Shown here: piece by piece, positions 54,549 through 63,173 of the stretch | Layout: each line of letters starts with the position of its first letter | How positions within the stretch are numbered: position 1 is the first letter of the stretch | DNA from: Alistipes provencensis | Lineage (GTDB): Bacteria > Bacteroidota > Bacteroidia > Bacteroidales > Rikenellaceae | Reading direction: 5' to 3' | DNA length: 64,000 nucleotides | NCBI RefSeq assembly: GCF_900083545.1 | Contig: NZ_LT559262.1 | Coordinates: 3,398,324 to 3,462,323 of the forward strand | Translations under genes and position numbers: made by a program | The notes under the pieces: generated by a model | Database searches by the model: none | Told to the model about the DNA's origin: nothing | The model's input: the letters and a program-made list of their open reading frames with translations, nothing else

Positions 54549-57389
54549 CTACCTTTTGCAAATCAGATTGAAATCGCAGAACTTGCAGGTGTCGGCATCC
54601 TCGCACTGGCGGAACGGCACCGAAGGGTCGTACAGCTCGGCGAGAGTCTCGCGCACCAACTCCTCGAAACGCCCGGCGTAGAGCGTGTAGCCGGCGCCGC
54701 GCACGCCCGTTTCCTTATCGTCGAGCGTCGGCAGGTAGTCGAGGCGGTTCATCGCCCGCACATAGTAGAGCGCCGGCACGGCGTCAGCTCCGCGCGTGCG
54801 GTAGAGCATCATGGCGTAAAGCAACGTCTGAAGGATGTTCGAAAGCCGCTGTTTGCCCTCGCCGCGGAAAAGGCTCTCCACCCCCGCGAACTCCAGATGC
54901 GGCGCCCCGGTCTTGTAGTCGACCACGCGCAGCGTCCCGTCGTCCAGCGCGTCGATGCGGTCGGCGATGCCCGCGAACTTCACCCGCAGCTCCCGTCCCT
55001 GCGCTTCGAACGGGAACGGATAAGCCACCTCCTGCTCCAGTCCCGTGACCGTGAAGGCGTCGTGCGCGGCGTCGTAAGGCATCACCCCGCCCCGCAGGTA
55101 GCGCGTGACGATATCTTTCACCAGCAGGAGGTTGCCCGTATAATCCTCGGCCGTGGCCGCTGTGTCCCGGAGGTAATTCTCGTTGATCGCAGCCTCGACC
55201 GCCGCCGCCACCTCGCCCGTGCGGAGCATCGTCCGCAGGATCTCGCCGGGGTGCAGCTCCCCCACGATCCGGGCGTAGAGCTTCTGCACCGCGGCATGGA
55301 GGATGGTTCCGAACATCGGGGCGTCGACCTCCTCGGCAATCTCGTCGTCGGCCTGAAGCCGCGCCACGGAGTGAAAATAGAACCGCAGGGGACACGCCAC
55401 ATAGCGAAAAAAAGCCGTCGGCGAGAGCGTGGCCTTCGATTCGGGATCGGTGAAGCGCTCCAGACGCCGCATCACCCCCTCGTCCTTCGCCACCTCGATC
55501 GGAGCCGTCTCGGCGAGGTTGACATCGACGCCCACCTCGACCTTTTTCACCGGAAAACCGCTCTCATAATCCAACTGGTAAATGTAACGGCTGGGCTCGC
55601 CCGTCGATTTGTCGTCGGCATGCGAACAATAGAGCATCCACACCCGCCGGGCACGCTGCACGAGGCGGTAGAAATAGTAGGCGTAAACGCCCTCGTGATG
55701 CTCGGGCGTGGGCAGCCCGTAAGCCGCGCGCAGGTTGTAGGGCACGAACGACGCCTGCGCCATGTGGTTACCCGGGAAGTTGTCGTCGTTCATCGACAGC
55801 AGGACGACGTTGTCGAAATCGAGGTTGCGGGTTTCGAGGATTCCCATGACCTGCACCCCCTCCAACGGTTCGCCCTCGTAGGGGATGCGCAGGGTTTGCA
55901 GGTGGCGGCGCAGGAGCGAGGCGTACACCTCGGAGGTGATCTCGATATCGCATTGATCCAGCGAGTTGCGCAGCTTGGTGAGCTCCTCGGCGATCACGGC
56001 CAGAAACTCCACCCGCTGCCGGGCGTCGTCGCCCTCGTAAGGCATCCGGGCCACGGCGGCCGTAACCCTCAGCAGCCAGTCCGAGAGGTCGCGCCACTCG
56101 GCGGCGGGCGAAAAGACCATTTGCAGCAGTTCGTTGCGCCCCAGCCATTTGGCGTCGATCGAGATGCGTCGTTCGCGCACGATCTCCTCCTGCATCCCGC
56201 GCGTCAGGGCGGCGTCGCAGTCCGAAACATAAGGATGCGCGAGGATGCCCACGGCGTCGGCGTGGTAGAACGTGCATCCCGCCCCTTTCGCGCGGCGGTG
56301 AGCCTGCAACTCCACGAGACGCTCGATAAACGTATAGGCCAGGCTGGACCGCAGCGGATAACCCATCGTGACGTTGACCCGCCCGATCTCGGGCGGCAGG
56401 GCGTACAACAGCGGCAGGAGCAGGTTCTCGTCCGTCAGCACCACCGCAGTGCGCTTGTCCAACGGCCCCGCGGCAGCCAGACGGCGCAGGATCGCGGCGG
56501 CATGTTTACACTGCACGGCGTTCGACACCGCGGCCACGGCGGTCAGCTCCTTGGGCCGCTCCATGTTGTCGTGCGACACGGCCCCGCGCGGCGGGAACTG
56601 CACGACGTTCTCGCGCACGAACATCCCGGCTTCCTGCTCGGGGCGATCCTTATAATAGGAGTCGTAATCCCAGTAGAAATCGGTCTCGGCGGCGGTCGAA
56701 AGGAACCGGAAAAGCACCTTTTCACACTCCGACAAGGCGTTGAAACCCGCCACGACATAGCGTCTCGGCTCGGGGAACGCATACCCGCCCCCGCGGATGC
56801 GGTCGGCGGCGGCGCGCTGGACCATGCCGTTGTAGGCGATGCCCAGCTCAGCGAGACGTTCGCGGAAACGGTGGTAGACGGGCCCCAGCGTCTTCCAGAT
56901 AGCCAGAAACTTGCGCTTCTCGGCCGAGAGGTCGGCCTCGTCGCCCAGCGACGACCAGAAGCGCAGGATTTGCAACTGCGCGGGGGTGAGGTACGAAATG
57001 TCGGCTTCGATCTCCTTGATCTCCGAGATGTTGCGGAACAGCATCGCGGCGTCGATGCGGTATTTGTCCACCGTGTCGAAATCCGTCAGGAGCATATCGC
57101 CCCAGAAATAGAACTTGTCGAAAGGCTCGGTGTGGTATTCCGAATAGATTTTGTAGAGCTCGGTGATGAGCCGGATGCGGTCGCCCGCCACGAGGCCCGA
57201 GATTTCGGACATCAGGTCGTCGATCGTCACCCACTCGGGCTGCCACATGGGCCGCCCGGCGATGCCCGTCAGGGCGTCGACGAAGAACAGCCGCGCGCGC
57301 CGCGACGGAAAGAGCATCGCCCGCTCGGACAGCCCTTCGCCATAGCGGGCATAGAGATCCTCGGCGACTTCGTAAAGAAAGGTTTTCAC
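54549..57389 (-). CDS. AddB-like PD-(D/E)XK nuclease with inactive helicase fold
   Basis: The 946-residue protein of the AddB/RexB type works with an AddA helicase in double-strand break processing. The start is GTG 57389 (VKTFLYEVAEDLYARYGEGLS), overlapping the preceding stop by four bases; the longer frame to 57509 is shadow. The nuclease core is visible as KFAGIADRIDALDDG-TLRVVDYKTGAP (Asp, Glu-like, Lys positions). A likely 4Fe-4S site is formed by Cys in VACPLRFYF and three near the C-terminus (CEDADTCKFCDFNLIC). No Walker A is seen, as expected of AddB. The AddA-like gene is encoded divergently at 58184. Confidence 0.88.
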   Translation of the reverse strand: MKTFLYEVAEDLYARYGEGLSERAMLFPSRRARLFFVDALTGIAGRPMWQPEWVTIDDLMSEISGLVAGDRIRLITELYKIYSEYHTEPFDKFYFWGDMLLTDFDTVDKYRIDAAMLFRNISEIKEIEADISYLTPAQLQILRFWSSLGDEADLSAEKRKFLAIWKTLGPVYHRFRERLAELGIAYNGMVQRAAADRIRGGGYAFPEPRRYVVAGFNALSECEKVLFRFLSTAAETDFYWDYDSYYKDRPEQEAGMFVRENVVQFPPRGAVSHDNMERPKELTAVAAVSNAVQCKHAAAILRRLAAAGPLDKRTAVVLTDENLLLPLLYALPPEIGRVNVTMGYPLRSSLAYTFIERLVELQAHRRAKGAGCTFYHADAVGILAHPYVSDCDAALTRGMQEEIVRERRISIDAKWLGRNELLQMVFSPAAEWRDLSDWLLRVTAAVARMPYEGDDARQRVEFLAVIAEELTKLRNSLDQCDIEITSEVYASLLRRHLQTLRIPYEGEPLEGVQVMGILETRNLDFDNVVLLSMNDDNFPGNHMAQASFVPYNLRAAYGLPTPEHHEGVYAYYFYRLVQRARRVWMLYCSHADDKSTGEPSRYIYQLDYESGFPVKKVEVGVDVNLAETAPIEVAKDEGVMRRLERFTDPESKATLSPTAFFRYVACPLRFYFHSVARLQADDEIAEEVDAPMFGTILHAAVQKLYARIVGELHPGEILRTMLRTGEVAAAVEAAINENYLRDTAATAEDYTGNLLLVKDIVTRYLRGGVMPYDAAHDAFTVTGLEQEVAYPFPFEAQGRELRVKFAGIADRIDALDDGTLRVVDYKTGAPHLEFAGVESLFRGEGKQRLSNILQTLLYAMMLYRTRGADAVPALYYVRAMNRLDYLPTLDDKETGVRGAGYTLYAGRFEELVRETLAELYDPSVPFRQCEDADTCKFCDFNLICKR

Positions 57390-58087
57390 TCCACCCGCGT
57401 GATGTCGCCGCCCATGAATTTCGAACCGCCGCGGACGATGGGCGGAACTCCCTTGTAGGTGATCTTGCCCCCGGTCGAGGTCTTGCCCTGAAAACGGTCG
57501 GTCACCCACAGCGAAGCGGTTCCCGAACTGGTGACGTTGACTTCGGCGGCCATCGTCTCCAGCCCCGCGGCTTCGACCTTTCCGGTCGAGACGAACAGCG
57601 AGAGGTAGCGCACGGCACCCGTCAGCGTGGCCGAGCTCTTGCCCGAAAGCTCCATCTTGAGGTCCTTGACATCCATCCGGGCCGTCACCTGCGCCATGCC
57701 GCCCACCGTCAGATCGAGCACCGTGGCCACCAGCGTGCTGTCGAACGTCGCCACGGCGTCGGCGATGGCGATGCGCTCCAGCGAGTTGTAATAGACCGTC
57801 ACGGAGGTGCGGTCGGGACGGCGCGCGTCGGCGCGCTCCGAGATGCGCAGCACCTTATCCTTCACTTCGGCGCGGAACTTGGTCGTATAGGAGCCCTTGG
57901 TGTCGTAGACGATTTTGGGGGCTTCGGTGTCGGGCACCGAAACAAATTTGATGTCGAGCGGAGCCGTCACTTCAACGGCAGTGAACGAAGTGAGCCATTC
58001 GCGGCGTTCCCCGGCTTCGGCGGGCTGCTGTGCGCGGCAGAGCACGGCGGCGGCCAGCATCACGGCCGTCAGAATCATTTTCTTCAT
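57386..58087 (-). CDS. GIN-domain (DUF2807) exported protein
   Basis: The 233-residue protein has a signal peptide (MKKMILTAVMLAAAVLCRAQ) and a right-handed beta-helix-like head domain of the DUF2807 / putative auto-transporter adhesin GIN type: FTAVEVTAPLDIKFV start, GMAQVTARMDVKDLKMELSG and SSGTASLWVTDRFQGKTS repeats. It lies between AddB-like (4-base overlap) and AddA-like (divergent) genes, a neighbourhood without obvious functional link. The function of the family is unknown. Confidence 0.87.
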   Translation of the reverse strand: MKKMILTAVMLAAAVLCRAQQPAEAGERREWLTSFTAVEVTAPLDIKFVSVPDTEAPKIVYDTKGSYTTKFRAEVKDKVLRISERADARRPDRTSVTVYYNSLERIAIADAVATFDSTLVATVLDLTVGGMAQVTARMDVKDLKMELSGKSSATLTGAVRYLSLFVSTGKVEAAGLETMAAEVNVTSSGTASLWVTDRFQGKTSTGGKITYKGVPPIVRGGSKFMGGDITRVE

Positions 58088-58119
58088 AACAAAGGTCTTG
58101 TTTTACCTCCGCTAAATTA

Positions 58120-58127
58120 CAAAATTA
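58120..58127 (-). promoter_or_regulatory. -7 element for the GIN-domain/AddB-like operon
   Basis: The minus strand reads TAATTTTG (TAnnTTTG), 32 bases upstream of the ATG at 58087. The -33 region is not clear. Confidence 0.4.
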
Positions 58128-58183
58128 TTGCGAAGTTCGGGATTTGTTTTGTATTTTTACCCTTTAAAACGAAATTTCGGACA

Positions 58184-61100
58184 GTGAGAGCGAAGATTCT
58201 GAATGCAAGCGCCGGATCGGGAAAGACCTACCAACTGGCCTACAAATACGTCTGCGACGTGATCGGCCAACCCGGTCTCTACCGGCACATCCTCGCGGTG
58301 ACCTTTACCAACAAGGCCACCGAGGAGATGAAATCGCGCATCCTGAAAGAGATTCACGCCTTGGCGTCCGGTGCCGAAAGCCCCTACCTGAAAGACCTGT
58401 GCCGCGAGCTGTCGCTCGACGAGCAGTCGGTGCGCAAACGCGCCGCCGAGGTGCGCTCGAAAATCCTGCACGACTATTCGCGCTTCACGGTGCTCACGAT
58501 CGACACCTTTTTCCAGCGCATCCTACGGGCCTTCATCAAGGAGCTGGGCATCGACCTCAATTACAACGTCGAAATCGAAACGGCATCGGTGCTCTCCAAA
58601 AGCGCCGACACGCTGATCGAGCAGATCACCGTCGACCGCGACCTCCAGCGGTGGCTCACGGAGTTCGTGCAGGAGCGCATCGACGAGGGCCGCAAGTGGG
58701 ACATCCGCGACGGCATTCTTTCGTTGGGCGGCGAACTGTTCAAGGAGAAGAACAAGGCCGCGCTGGGCCGGGCCCGTTCGCGCGAGGAGCTGCACGAGAT
58801 CGTCTCGCGCGCCACGGCGCACGCCGAGGCGACCAAAAAACGGATGCAGGAAGCGGCCGCGCAGGCCGTTGCCCTCATCTCCGGAGCAGGGCTCACGGCG
58901 GCCGATTTCTCGGGCAAGAGCCGCAGTTTCGCCAACTGGTTCTACACCGTCGCCGCGGGCGAACTGAAACCCTACGGCGCCACGGCGGCCAAGATGGCCG
59001 CCGCGACCGACGGCTGGGCCGCCAAAGGATCGCCCGCACAGGCACTCGCCACGGAGTTGCACCCCCTGCTGCGCGAAATGTGCGACCTGTACGATACGAA
59101 CGTGCGGAGCTGGAACACCTGCGACCTGCTGCGCGAGAACTACCGCAGTTTCGCCCTGCTGTCGGACCTCTACGAACGGGTGCAACAGTTGTGCGACGAA
59201 CAGAATACGATGCTCCTCTCGGAGACCAAATACGTCCTTTCGGAGTTCATCGGCCACAACGACGCGCCGTTCATCTACGAGAAGGTCGGCAACCGTTTCG
59301 ACCGTTTCATGATCGACGAGTTCCAGGACACGTCGGTCAAGGAATGGGAAAATTTCCTGCCCTTGTTGCAAAACGCCATGGCGCAGTCCGAGGAAACCTC
59401 AGTGCTGATTGTGGGCGATATCAAGCAGTCGATCTACCGCTGGCGCGGCGGCGATTGGCGCATCCTCCACGAGAACGCCCAAAAGGCGTTGGGGCACGAC
59501 AACACGGTCGTGAAAAACCTCAAGGAGAACTGGCGGAGCCTGCCCGCGGTGGTCGATTTCAACAACCGCATCATCCGGCAAATTGTCGCCGCGGACAACC
59601 TCGCGCTCAACGAGACCCTCTCGAAAGCCGCCGACGAGGGGGCCATCGACCCCGCGGAGGCCGCCTCGCTGCGCGACACGCTGGCCGACGCCTACCGCGA
59701 ACACGCCCAGACGCCGCGCCGCAAAGCCGAACATCCGGGTTATGTCTCGGTCGAGACCTTCGCCGAACAGCCACCCGTCGTCGAGCGCATCTGCGCGCTG
59801 ATCGACAAGGGATTCCGGCCGTGCGACATCATGATCCTCGTGCGCGGGGCCACCGACGGCGCGAAGGTCGCCGCCGAACTGCTCGACTTCAAGCGCCGCA
59901 ACGAGAATCCGCGCTACCGCTTCGACGTGATGACGCAGGAGGCCCTGATCGTCGGCAACGCCCCCGTCAGTTCGTTCATCGCCGCCGCCCTGCGGCTGGC
60001 GCTCAACCCCGACGACTCGCTTTCGCGGGCCGTCTACAATCACTACCTCGGCCACGCTTTCGACCGCGTGCTGACCGACGGCGAACGCGATTTCTTCCGG
60101 TCGATCCGCCTGCTGTCGCCCGAGGAGGCGTTCGAGCGCATCGTCATGGAGCACGCCCTCGAGGTCGACCGCCGCCAGACGGCCTACCTGCAAGCCATCC
60201 ACGAGCAGATCATCGCCTTCTGCGCCACAAAAATCGCCGATATCGCGCTGTTCCTGCGCTGGTGGGAGGAGACGGGCAAAAACCGCTCGCTGTCGGTCGA
60301 CGAGAGTGCCACGACGGTCGAGATCACCACCATCCACAAGGCCAAAGGACTCGAAAAACGCGCCGTGCTGATCCCCTACTGCTCGTGGGCACTCGACCCC
60401 AAGTCGAGCGGCATGGTGCAGAACATCGTCTGGGCCGAGGCCCGCGGCGAGGCGGCCGGCGGGATCGGCCGCTTCCCGGTGAGGTACAAACGGGCGATGG
60501 CCGAGTCGGATTTCTCGGCCGAGTACTACCGCGAACTGGTCTACGCCCACGTCGACAACGTCAATCTTTTATATGTGGCCCTCACACGCGCCGCCGAGTC
60601 GCTGCACGTCTTCATCCCGCAGAAGGGCGGCCGCACGGTCGGAGGACTGCTGCTGCAAAGCATCCGCATCGACGGCGACAAAGCCCTGCTGGGCGACACC
60701 GAGGGACGCTATACGACCGACGAGACGGGCGAACACTTCGCTTTCGGGGAGTTCGCAGGACCCGTCGCCGGCGGTTCGAAACGCTCCGAGGCCGAACACG
60801 TCATCCTCGAGGACTACCCCACGGCGCGCGCCGACCTGCGGCTGCGGCTCCCCTCGCAGCGCTATTTCGAGGACGGGGCCGACGTCGAGCTTTCGCCCCG
60901 CAACTTCGGCATCCTGATGCACCGGGCCTTCGAACAGGCCGGCGACGAGGCGCAGATCCACGATGCCGTGCGGCGCATGGAGGCCGACGGCACGCTCTCC
61001 CCCGACGATGCCGCGACCCTGCGGCAGATGATCGCCCGGGCGTTGGAGCACCCCGAGGTGCGCGAATGGTTCGGGGGCGGCTGGCGGCAGGTCCGCAACG

Positions 61101-61330
61101 AGAGCGAGATCATCCTCCCCGGAAGCTCGTCGACGCGGCGTCCCGACCGCGTGATGATCGGCGAGGGACGGGTCGTGGCCGTCGACTACAAGTTCGGCGA
61201 ACGCGACGCCGAACGCTACCGCCGCCAGATGCGCGAATACCTCCGTCTGCTGCTCGAAATGGGTTACGAGGGGGTCGAGGGATACCTCTGGTATGTAAAA
61301 CTGGGGACGATCGAAAAAGTGGAACCATGA
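58184..61330 (+). CDS. AddA-like UvrD-type helicase with C-terminal PD-(D/E)XK nuclease
   Basis: The 1048-residue SF1A helicase-nuclease starts at a GTG (58184); no ATG lies near, and the Walker A follows at residues 8-15 (ASAGSGKT). Helicase motifs: LTIDTFFQRILRA (Ia), MIDEFQDTS (II, DE), VGDIKQSIYRWRGGD (III), TTIHKAKGLEKRAVLIP (V), LYVALTRA (VI). The C-terminal nuclease shows RPDRVMIGEGRVVAVDYKFGE. With the divergent AddB-like protein it forms a RecBCD-type enzyme for resection of broken DNA ends. Its TGA overlaps the ABC exporter ATG. Confidence 0.93.
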   Translation: MRAKILNASAGSGKTYQLAYKYVCDVIGQPGLYRHILAVTFTNKATEEMKSRILKEIHALASGAESPYLKDLCRELSLDEQSVRKRAAEVRSKILHDYSRFTVLTIDTFFQRILRAFIKELGIDLNYNVEIETASVLSKSADTLIEQITVDRDLQRWLTEFVQERIDEGRKWDIRDGILSLGGELFKEKNKAALGRARSREELHEIVSRATAHAEATKKRMQEAAAQAVALISGAGLTAADFSGKSRSFANWFYTVAAGELKPYGATAAKMAAATDGWAAKGSPAQALATELHPLLREMCDLYDTNVRSWNTCDLLRENYRSFALLSDLYERVQQLCDEQNTMLLSETKYVLSEFIGHNDAPFIYEKVGNRFDRFMIDEFQDTSVKEWENFLPLLQNAMAQSEETSVLIVGDIKQSIYRWRGGDWRILHENAQKALGHDNTVVKNLKENWRSLPAVVDFNNRIIRQIVAADNLALNETLSKAADEGAIDPAEAASLRDTLADAYREHAQTPRRKAEHPGYVSVETFAEQPPVVERICALIDKGFRPCDIMILVRGATDGAKVAAELLDFKRRNENPRYRFDVMTQEALIVGNAPVSSFIAAALRLALNPDDSLSRAVYNHYLGHAFDRVLTDGERDFFRSIRLLSPEEAFERIVMEHALEVDRRQTAYLQAIHEQIIAFCATKIADIALFLRWWEETGKNRSLSVDESATTVEITTIHKAKGLEKRAVLIPYCSWALDPKSSGMVQNIVWAEARGEAAGGIGRFPVRYKRAMAESDFSAEYYRELVYAHVDNVNLLYVALTRAAESLHVFIPQKGGRTVGGLLLQSIRIDGDKALLGDTEGRYTTDETGEHFAFGEFAGPVAGGSKRSEAEHVILEDYPTARADLRLRLPSQRYFEDGADVELSPRNFGILMHRAFEQAGDEAQIHDAVRRMEADGTLSPDDAATLRQMIARALEHPEVREWFGGGWRQVRNESEIILPGSSSTRRPDRVMIGEGRVVAVDYKFGERDAERYRRQMREYLRLLLEMGYEGVEGYLWYVKLGTIEKVEP

Positions 61331-63024
61331 GAAGCATCTTCCAAATACTTCCCGCGGCATTCCGCCGCCGGGGCATCCGGATTGCCGCGACACTGCTGCT
61401 GCGCGCCGTGCTGAACCTCGCGGGGCTGGCGGCCCTGCTGCCCGCGCTGACGCTGGTCCTCGATCCCGCGGGATTCGAGGGCGACGGCCCGCTGGCGCAC
61501 ATCTACGCCGCCTCGGGCCTCGGCTCGCCGCACACCTTCGCGCTGGTCCTCTGCGCGGGCGTCGTGGCGTTCATGGTCGTCAAATGCGGCATCAATTTCC
61601 TGCTCGCACGCGCCGAACGCCGCTATATCTACGACCTCTACCGCACCCTCTCGCGGCGCCTTTACGTCGCCTACCACGACCGGGGGCTCGCCTTCATCAA
61701 CAGCTCCAACTCCTCGGTGCTGGCCCGCAACGTCAACGTCGTCTGTCTGGCCTTCGCCGCCGGGGTCCTGCGCCCCGCCGCCGGGGTCATCGCCGAAGCC
61801 ATGCTCCTCGTACTGCTGTTCGTCGCGCTGGCCCTCTACACGCCTTTGGCGGCCCTGCTCGCCGCCCTGATCTTCCTCCCCTCGGTGTGGCTCTACTACG
61901 CGCTGGTCCGCAACCGCATCAACCGCTACGGCGAGCTGGAGAACCGCGCCCAGCGCGAAAAGGCGCGGCTCGTGGCCGAGACCTTCCGCGGCTATGCCGA
62001 CATCGAACTCAGCAACGCCTTCCCGGGGATGCTCCGGGCTTTCGACCGCACGATGGACGAAGTCGTGCGCACCCGTTCGCGCGAGGCCGACATCGGCCAA
62101 CTGCCCCAGATGTTCACCGAGGTGGGGCTGGCCGTGGGCATGGCCCTCTTCGCGGCCCTCAGCTTCGGCCACGGGCAGGCCCAACTGCTCTTCGGCGTCT
62201 TCGCCGTGGCGGCCCTGCGGCTGATGCCCTCGGTCCGCGGCATCATGTCGGGCTGGGCAACGATCCGTTACAACCGCTACACCATCCCGATCCTGCGCGA
62301 CGCGGCGGCCCTCGGGGCCGTACCCTGCGAACCGTCGGCACCGAACACCGAGATACTGCCTTTCGAACGCGAGATCGCCGTCCGCAACCTCTCGTTCCGC
62401 TTCACGGACAAGGGCCGGGAACTTTTCGGAGGGCTCTCGCTCACGATCCGCAAAGGCGAGCGCATCGGCATCCGCGGCGCCTCGGGAACGGGCAAGACCA
62501 CCCTTTTCAACCTCCTGCTGGGACTTTACGAACCCACGTCGGGCGAGATCGCCGTCGACGGCGTCGCACTCACCGCGGCCAACCGCCGGGCGTGGCAGAA
62601 TCGCATCGGCTATGTTTCCCAACACCTGTTCCTCAGCGACGGGAGCTTCGCCTCGAACGTCGCGCCGGGCATCCCGTCCGACGAGATCGACCGCCGGCGG
62701 GTCGCCGAAGCGCTCGAAGCGGCCCAACTGGGCGATTTCGTCGCATCCCTGCCCCGGGGCATCGACACCCCCGTCGGCGAATGCGGCTGCCGGCTCTCGG
62801 GCGGACAGCGCCAGCGCATCGGCATCGCCCGGGCCCTCTACCGCCGGGCCGACGTACTCTTTTTCGACGAGGCGACCTCGGCGCTGGACAGCCGCACCGA
62901 GGGCGAGATCAACCGCTCGATCGCCGCGATCGCCGCGCAAAATCCGGGGTTGACCCTGCTGGTGATCGCCCACCGTGAAACCTCGCTCGAATACTGCGAC
63001 CGAATCATAACGCTTGAAGAATAA
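61327..63024 (+). CDS. ABC exporter, fused membrane and ATPase domains
   Basis: A 565-residue half-transporter. Residues 1-320 form a six-helix exporter domain; the ATPase domain has Walker A (GASGTGKTTLFNLL), Q-loop (IGYVSQHLFLS), signature LSGGQRQRIGIARAL, Walker B (VLFFDEATSALD) and an H-loop (VIAHRET). ATG 61327 overlaps the preceding TGA (ATGA). It resembles lipid/peptide exporters such as MsbA-like proteins; no N-terminal peptidase domain is present. The substrate is unknown; the downstream HprK-like kinase raises the option of peptide or modified-peptide export. Confidence 0.93.
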   Translation: MRSIFQILPAAFRRRGIRIAATLLLRAVLNLAGLAALLPALTLVLDPAGFEGDGPLAHIYAASGLGSPHTFALVLCAGVVAFMVVKCGINFLLARAERRYIYDLYRTLSRRLYVAYHDRGLAFINSSNSSVLARNVNVVCLAFAAGVLRPAAGVIAEAMLLVLLFVALALYTPLAALLAALIFLPSVWLYYALVRNRINRYGELENRAQREKARLVAETFRGYADIELSNAFPGMLRAFDRTMDEVVRTRSREADIGQLPQMFTEVGLAVGMALFAALSFGHGQAQLLFGVFAVAALRLMPSVRGIMSGWATIRYNRYTIPILRDAAALGAVPCEPSAPNTEILPFEREIAVRNLSFRFTDKGRELFGGLSLTIRKGERIGIRGASGTGKTTLFNLLLGLYEPTSGEIAVDGVALTAANRRAWQNRIGYVSQHLFLSDGSFASNVAPGIPSDEIDRRRVAEALEAAQLGDFVASLPRGIDTPVGECGCRLSGGQRQRIGIARALYRRADVLFFDEATSALDSRTEGEINRSIAAIAAQNPGLTLLVIAHRETSLEYCDRIITLEE

Positions 63025-63066
63025 GATGAAACTTCAAAACCCCGAATCGAGGCATCTCCCGGTCGT

Positions 63067-63150
63067 TGTCGCCGCCTGCAGCGGCGTTTACAAATCATAC
63101 CCCACCCCAAACCCCTCCCTCAGGGAGGGACTTTGTGCCGCTCCGCGGCA
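63067..63150. repeat. dispersed three-hairpin intergenic element, copy 2
   Basis: Order: hairpin CGCCGC-CTGCA-GCGGCG (63070-63086), TTTACAAAT, C-rich stretch (ACCCCACCCCAAACCCC), hairpin CCCTCC-CTCAG-GGAGGG (63113-63129), CTTTG, hairpin TGCCGC-TCC-GCGGCA (63136-63150). The architecture matches copy 1 at 48511-48588. Confidence 0.6.
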
Positions 63151-63173
63151 AAATGAACGCTAACGAACGCCTT

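Noticed and set aside
57390..57509. 40-codon N-terminal extension of the AddB-like gene
   Set aside because: It lies inside the GIN-domain gene; the GTG with 4-base overlap is the better start.
58399..61326. Long open frame in +1 register under the AddA-like gene, joined to the ABC exporter frame (1541 codons)
   Set aside because: It is a shadow of the helicase gene in G+C-rich sequence: arginine/proline-rich, with no domain. Only the part from ATG 61327 encodes the exporter.
61264..62973. 569-codon frame antisense to the ABC exporter
   Set aside because: Low-complexity shadow frame opposite a gene with all ABC motifs.
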